NCBI GenBank assembly: GCA_022482625.1
Contig: JAKVOU010000001.1
Location: forward strand, 2,528,784-2,592,783
Direction of reading: 5' to 3'
Length of the DNA stretch: 64,000 nt
Source: Spirochaetia bacterium
GTDB lineage: Bacteria > Spirochaetota > Spirochaetia > Sphaerochaetales > Sphaerochaetaceae
Below are positions 60,019 to 64,000 of this stretch, in pieces. Both the position numbers and the translations under genes were made by a program. Within the stretch, counting starts at the first letter, position 1, and the number at the start of each line of letters is the position of its first letter. The notes under the pieces are model-generated. The model was not told where the DNA came from and made no database searches. It was given only the letters and a program-made list of their open reading frames with translations.

Positions 60019-60918
60019 ATGACAACGATTTATAAAGACAAGAAAATACTGTTATTTTTTACGATACCGGCATTTGCTTTTGTAGCATTGTTCATTTTCT
60101 ATCCATCGATAATGAATTTCTACTACAGTTTATTCCGGTGGGCGAGCTATTCGAAGAAGATGAAATTTGTTGGATTGAGCAACATACGAAAATTATTTGC
60201 TGATGCTGTTGTTTGGAAAGCATTTGCCAATAACGTGCTGTATGCTGTTTATTCCCTTGTATTTCAAGTCTGTGGTGGATTGGTTCTTGCCCATGTTATT
60301 AATCTGTATCTCAGCGAAAGGTTTGCAAGGTTTTCGCGAGTTATTCTTTTTATACCGGCTGTTGTTTCCATCACGGCGATCGGGTTGCTGTGGATGATCA
60401 TTTATAGTCCGTCTGTCGGGTTCTTGAACCCTTTGCTTCGGCTTGTAGGATTGGGAATGATTGCTACGGATTGGTTGGGGAACAAGGAAACTGCCATGCG
60501 GGCTGTCATTATGGTTTCCCAATGGCAATATTTGGGGGAAATGGTCATGTTGTTTACTGTTGGATTGCAAAATGTTCCAAAGGAAATCTATGATTCTTCG
60601 CGGGTCGATGGAGCCAATGGTATACAGACTTTTTTCCATATTACCATTCCAATGATTAAGGAAAACATCCTTATGAATGTTACTATTACAATTATTGGTG
60701 CATTTATGGTGTTTGATGAGGTGTATGTCATGACTAGTGGTGGGCCTGGGCGAGCCACTGAAGTGTTGGCGACATTGCTGTATAAGACTGGTTTCCGGAT
60801 GGACAAGATGGGGTATGCCAGTGCTATTTCCGTATTGTTGTTTGTTATAACTTTTCTTCTTTCAATCATTCAGCTGCGGACATTCAATGTCAAGTTCAAG
60901 GAGGGAAAGGAAAAATGA
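60019..60918 (+). CDS. ABC sugar permease, MalF/UgpA type (FrlN-like)
   Basis: This 299-residue inner-membrane permease starts at 60019 (MTTIYKDKKILLFF), with AGGAA upstream; the frame's earlier ATG lies in the hairpin region. There are six membrane segments. The EAA motif is SSRVDGANGIQTFFHITIPMI near 200-220, and SGGPGRATEVLATLLYKTGF near 240-260 is typical of the MalF side. It shares a four-base ATGA overlap with the next permease. Confidence 0.92.
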   Translation: MTTIYKDKKILLFFTIPAFAFVALFIFYPSIMNFYYSLFRWASYSKKMKFVGLSNIRKLFADAVVWKAFANNVLYAVYSLVFQVCGGLVLAHVINLYLSERFARFSRVILFIPAVVSITAIGLLWMIIYSPSVGFLNPLLRLVGLGMIATDWLGNKETAMRAVIMVSQWQYLGEMVMLFTVGLQNVPKEIYDSSRVDGANGIQTFFHITIPMIKENILMNVTITIIGAFMVFDEVYVMTSGGPGRATEVLATLLYKTGFRMDKMGYASAISVLLFVITFLLSIIQLRTFNVKFKEGKEK

Positions 60919-61742
60919 AGAGATATAATCCCATTCCACGGATTGTAATCAACTTGTTGGTTTTCTTTATTGTGCTTGCCATTTTGGTCCCGATTGTTTG
61001 GATGTACTTTGGTGGTTTCAAGACAGATACTATTCTGTTTTCCAGTCCTTGGGCAATGCCGCAGAGTTTTTCCTTCAGGAATTTTGTTGTTGCTTGGAAT
61101 TTCTGTATTGGCGGAAATATTTTAAACAGCATCATATATACTGTAATAGGAACAGCAATCACTGTCTTGCTTTCAAGTTTTGCCGCTTTTGCTACGGTAA
61201 GGTTTTCCTTTTGTCTGAAAGCCCAATATTTTGTATTTATCATTTCAGGGATGATGGTTGCTTCCCAGAGTGCTCTTATCCCAATTTATAAGTTATTGAT
61301 GAGTATACACTTGTACAATACAAGAATCGGATTGATTCTGCCATACGTTGCCTATCGTATTCCGTTTTCGTTTTTCTTGCTATGGACTTACTTCTCTGTT
61401 TTGCCAATTGACGTAGAAGAGTCGGCTTATCTGGAAGGAGCAAAGATACATCAGATATTTTTCAAGATTGTCTTTCCGATGAGCAAAGCTGCTCTTATTA
61501 CAGCTATCATTGAAAGTTCTAGGTATATTTGGAATGATTTTGCTTTTGCTCTTGTATTTACAGAGGATCCTTCATTGAAGAATATACCTTTGGGCCTTTT
61601 TGCACTCAGGTCGACGACTCATACGAACTGGACCGTATTGTTGGCTGGTCTTGGCCTTTCGGCAGTACCGATGATTGTCGTGTATCTTTCACTGCAGAAA
61701 TATTTCATCAATGACGTCAACGCAGGTTCAGTAAAGGGGTAA
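60915..61742 (+). CDS. ABC sugar permease, MalG/UgpE type (FrlM-like)
   Basis: This 275-residue permease begins inside the stop of the previous gene (ATGA overlap). Six membrane helices are visible. The N-terminal half has VPIVWMYFGGFKTDTILFSSPWAMP, and the EAA motif is EESAYLEGAKIHQIFFKIVFPM near 172-193, followed by IWNDFAFALVF. It ends VNAGSVKG, the usual MalG-type C-terminus. The ATPase subunit is not in the window; a shared MsmX-like ATPase elsewhere would be expected, as for frl in Bacillus. Confidence 0.92.
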   Translation: MKRYNPIPRIVINLLVFFIVLAILVPIVWMYFGGFKTDTILFSSPWAMPQSFSFRNFVVAWNFCIGGNILNSIIYTVIGTAITVLLSSFAAFATVRFSFCLKAQYFVFIISGMMVASQSALIPIYKLLMSIHLYNTRIGLILPYVAYRIPFSFFLLWTYFSVLPIDVEESAYLEGAKIHQIFFKIVFPMSKAALITAIIESSRYIWNDFAFALVFTEDPSLKNIPLGLFALRSTTHTNWTVLLAGLGLSAVPMIVVYLSLQKYFINDVNAGSVKG

Positions 61743-61749
61743 GCAAGCT

Positions 61750-62673
61750 ATGTTTTCAATGTTATGCATAGGAGATAATGTCGTCGATATCAACTATGAC
61801 AGGAAAAAGATTTATCCTGGCGGCAATTGTGTCAATGTTTCGGTGTATGTTCGTTCTCTGGGATATGATGCGGCCTATGTCGGTGTATTAGCTGATGATG
61901 CCTATGCCAAATTAGTAAGGGATGTACTTGATTCCCATCATATAGACCGTAGTCTGTGTCCTATCAAACACGGAGAAACCGGACGTTGTAGCTGCAAGAC
62001 AATCAATGGGGATCGAATCCTTACCGATGAGAATGATCTTGGCTTGGTCAAGTCATCACCGCTTTTGATTTCTGATGCTATCCTTCGTTTTGCAAGAGAT
62101 TTTAGTCTAATCCATACAAGTTGCTATAGTTTCATTGATGGGCAGCTTGAAAAACTGAAAGGACTAGGAATCCCGCTTATCTATGATTTTTCTGATTTGT
62201 GGGATGAAAAGAAAATTGCAGCAGTTTGTCCGAATTGTACCTATGCTCTCTTTTCTGTTGGAAATCTGGACAATTTTAATCAAAATAAACAATTGCTTAA
62301 GCAAGTAGTCGATAAGTTCAATTGTGAGCTTTCGATTGCAACATTAGGAGCAGACGGAGCGTGGGTCTATTACCATGACAAGGAATTCTTCCTGTTTCCG
62401 TATAACCGATCGGGAAAAGTATTTGATACGACCGGATGTGGTGATGCATGGATTTCCGGTTTCATTGCTACATATCAATGTGAAAGAGACAAATATAGGT
62501 CATATACCACTGCAGGTACATCCGATTTTCATCTTTCCGATGATGATGAGAATGATTTTTCCAATGGTCTGATACCTTACTGTATGCATGTAGGAAACTA
62601 TTGCGCTGCAAAGATTGCAAAAACTGACGGGGCTTTGGGATATTTTGTTCCTTTTGCTGATTGGGAGGAATAA
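61750..62673 (+). CDS. frlD: PfkB-family kinase, fructosamine 6-kinase-like (FrlD-like)
   Basis: This 307-residue ribokinase-family enzyme has the N-terminal GDNVVDINYDRKKIYPGGNCVNVSVYVRSLG near 8-38, and the catalytic-base motif DTTGCGDAWISGFIA near 221-235 with the anion-hole Gly/Cys and base Asp. SIATLGADGAWVYY lies near 196. The GGNCVNV wording matches FrlD. It would phosphorylate the imported fructosamine at O6, the step before deglycation by the SIS protein downstream. About 30 charged residues near 255-285 (KYRSYTTAGTSDFHLSDDDEND) form an insertion not usual in short ribokinases. Confidence 0.87.
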   Translation: MFSMLCIGDNVVDINYDRKKIYPGGNCVNVSVYVRSLGYDAAYVGVLADDAYAKLVRDVLDSHHIDRSLCPIKHGETGRCSCKTINGDRILTDENDLGLVKSSPLLISDAILRFARDFSLIHTSCYSFIDGQLEKLKGLGIPLIYDFSDLWDEKKIAAVCPNCTYALFSVGNLDNFNQNKQLLKQVVDKFNCELSIATLGADGAWVYYHDKEFFLFPYNRSGKVFDTTGCGDAWISGFIATYQCERDKYRSYTTAGTSDFHLSDDDENDFSNGLIPYCMHVGNYCAAKIAKTDGALGYFVPFADWEE

Positions 62674-62678
62674 GGTTC

Positions 62679-63329
62679 ATGGTAGAAGCAATTATTTTTG
62701 ATATGGATGGCGTGCTTATTGATTCAGAGCCTTATCATCTTAGCTTGGATCTGGAATTGCTTAGAAGACATGGAATTGAAATGTCTAAATCAGAACATGA
62801 TAAGATACGGGGAATGGATAATCTTTCTTTTTTCAAAAGGGTGGTTGCTGAACATAAATTAGATGTTTTACCAGAGCAATTGCTTGCCGAGAAAAACAGC
62901 ATGATGCTGGCAGCCTTGCAATATAGGTTCCCACATATGCCTGGAATTGAGGATTTGACAGTCTTGCTCAAGCAATTGGGGTTACTGGTTGCTGTTGCTT
63001 CTTCTTCTTATAGAGTCGTAGTCGATTATGTATTGGAGAGGCTCCATTGGAAACATCTTGTTTCCTGTTCTGTGTGCGGGGATGAAGTTACCATTGCAAA
63101 ACCTGATCCACAGATTTATGTAAGGACTGCTGCTAAACTTGGTGTCTTGCCCTTGTCCTGTGCAGTAGTCGAAGATTCAACCAATGGAATCTTATCTGCA
63201 AAAAAGGCTGGGATGAGTGTCATTGCCTACTGTAGGGATGCTGTTGGCGGGCAACAGGATGTCAGTCTTGCTGATTTTTCTATATACAGCTTCGATGAGA
63301 TTGGAAAAGTTCTTTGCAGGATAGTGTAA
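62679..63329 (+). CDS. HAD-superfamily phosphatase (beta-phosphoglucomutase/YniC-like)
   Basis: This protein of about 216 residues starts at 62679 with AAGG upstream; a TTG six codons earlier is less likely. Motif I is IIFDMDGVLIDSEPYH near 5-20 (nucleophile Asp9, acid/base Asp11), motif II VAVASSSYR near 107, and motif III/IV CGDEVTIAKPDPQIYVRTA near 137-155 with VEDSTNGILSAKKAG near 166. The family removes phosphate from, or isomerises, sugar phosphates. It is not part of the Bacillus frl operon; here it lies between kinase and deglycase genes and may clear toxic sugar phosphates. Confidence 0.9.
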   Translation: MVEAIIFDMDGVLIDSEPYHLSLDLELLRRHGIEMSKSEHDKIRGMDNLSFFKRVVAEHKLDVLPEQLLAEKNSMMLAALQYRFPHMPGIEDLTVLLKQLGLLVAVASSSYRVVVDYVLERLHWKHLVSCSVCGDEVTIAKPDPQIYVRTAAKLGVLPLSCAVVEDSTNGILSAKKAGMSVIAYCRDAVGGQQDVSLADFSIYSFDEIGKVLCRIV

Positions 63330-63340
63330 AGACTTTACAC
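63324..63340. promoter_or_regulatory. GTGTAAAG-A-CTTTACAC palindrome before the SIS gene
   Basis: This perfect palindrome with eight-base arms overlaps the stop of the HAD gene. An A/T-rich stretch (TATAATACGTTATGATATG) follows at 63347-63367, which could be a promoter. It may be an operator, or a short hairpin, between the HAD and SIS genes. Confidence 0.45.
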
Positions 63341-63390
63341 AAAGATTATAATACGTTATGATATGTTATATATTATTTTGGGAGGACTCT

Positions 63391-64000
63391 ATGTTTAATT
63401 TTGATGAGTCACGGTACGCAAGTGTTGTGAACAATGCGATTGCACTGCGGCCACAGATTGAGGCTGCTGTCGATGAGATATGCAAGCAGGGATATTCAAA
63501 TATCTTTTTTGTCGGTTGCGGGGGAACGTATGCACATTCTCTTCCAATGAAGTACTGGCTTGATTCTTCTTCGATGATTGAAAACCATGCAGTCATTGCA
63601 GCAGAGTTCATGGCGATGGGACACAAACGTTTTAGCAAGGACAGTATCTGTATTTTTTCTTCCAGAAGCGGTAATACAAAGGAAATTGTTGAAGCTGCCC
63701 AATTCTGCAAAGAAGCAGGAGCAAGAACAATGGTCTATGTTTCAAATGACGATACCCCAGTATGCAAGTTTGCAGATTACAAGTTCTATAGTTTTGCAGA
63801 AGATGATTGTCTGAGCGAAGCAATTTATTCTTATATGATTTTTGCTATTGCAAGGTTTATGAAAAATGCAGGTGAATTTCAGGACTATGACAAATTTATG
63901 GAAGAGTATGAACAGCTGACACCTTTTTTACTGAAGGCGAAAGAGCAGTATGAGCCTAAGGCTAAGCAGGTAGCTGAGAATTTGAAGGATGACACTTACC
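63391..64000 (+). CDS. frlB: SIS-domain deglycase, FrlB-like, cut by window end
   Basis: This frame starts at an ATG after GGGAGGACT and is open to the last base (203 codons). Residues 27-160 form a sugar-isomerase (SIS) domain: NIFFVGCGGTYAHSLPMKY near 36-54, then CIFSSRSGNTKEIVEAAQFC near 87-106 with the sugar-phosphate-binding Ser/Thr residues, and AGARTMVYVSNDD. FrlB enzymes split fructoselysine-6-P to glucose-6-P and the free amine. The C-terminal SIS half lies beyond the window. Kinase plus deglycase makes the frl assignment stronger than either gene alone. Confidence 0.85.
   Translation, partial: MFNFDESRYASVVNNAIALRPQIEAAVDEICKQGYSNIFFVGCGGTYAHSLPMKYWLDSSSMIENHAVIAAEFMAMGHKRFSKDSICIFSSRSGNTKEIVEAAQFCKEAGARTMVYVSNDDTPVCKFADYKFYSFAEDDCLSEAIYSYMIFAIARFMKNAGEFQDYDKFMEEYEQLTPFLLKAKEQYEPKAKQVAENLKDDTY

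Overview
The window looks like a chromosomal segment of a host-associated or anaerobic spirochaete, most likely in the Sphaerochaeta/Treponema group. This is inferred from exported-protein N-termini that end in short Ala-Asn-Gly or Ala-Gln-Gly stretches followed by Lys/Glu/Ser-rich linkers, from the many sugar and organic-acid uptake systems without respiratory genes, and from moderate GC interrupted by GC-rich islands. No rRNA, tRNA or CRISPR array was recognised. Almost everything is accessory metabolism, arranged as self-contained uptake-plus-catabolism cassettes, each with its own regulator.

Layout: (1) 1-3.9 kb: a GC-rich IS4-type transposase runs off the left edge and has cut an ABC sugar permease, leaving a fragment next to an intact GH31 glycosidase. 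(2) 3.9-10.3 kb: two LacI-type regulators, a metallo-beta-lactamase-fold hydrolase and a first tripartite tricarboxylate transporter (TTT, TctCBA). (3) 10.4-16.7 kb, minus strand: a second TctCBA followed by an HpcH/HpaI aldolase, an IclR regulator and a DapA-superfamily aldolase. It diverges from (4) 17.3-20.9 kb: a fucose-isomerase-like protein, an RpiB-like isomerase and DhaK/DhaL kinase subunits. The two divergent promoters are near copies of each other. (5) 21.2-23.0 kb: a GNAT acetyltransferase and a DUF4143 ATPase. (6) 23.4-31.1 kb: a third TctCBA joined to UlaG-, UlaF- and UlaE-like enzymes, an unknown propeller-like protein and an FCD-GntR regulator. (7) 31.4-39.7 kb: a second DUF4143 ATPase, a nitroreductase, a TIGR04076 protein, an AlbA_2/Schlafen-like protein with a tandem-repeat linker, and an overlapping pair made of a PHP-AAA ATPase (TrlF-like) and a second AlbA_2 protein. 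This pair is the best candidate for an undescribed system. (8) 40.5-53.5 kb: a KduD-like dehydrogenase, a LacI regulator and a Liv-type ABC transporter, divergent from acyl-CoA ligase, CoA-transferase, ketoacyl reductase, thiolase and thioesterase genes. Together these could take a 3-hydroxy acid to acetyl-CoA. (9) 53.6-57.7 kb: a PHP phosphatase and two insertion elements. (10) 57.7-64.0 kb: a fructosamine (frl-like) operon with GntR regulator, binding protein, two permeases, PfkB kinase, HAD hydrolase and SIS deglycase. The last gene is cut by the window edge.

A recurring design: in all three TTT operons and in the frl operon, a strong hairpin lies just after the binding-protein gene and before the membrane genes. 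This probably sets a high binding-protein to permease ratio. Most regulators have a plausible palindromic operator beside them. All functions are inferred from reading the sequence; no database search was run.
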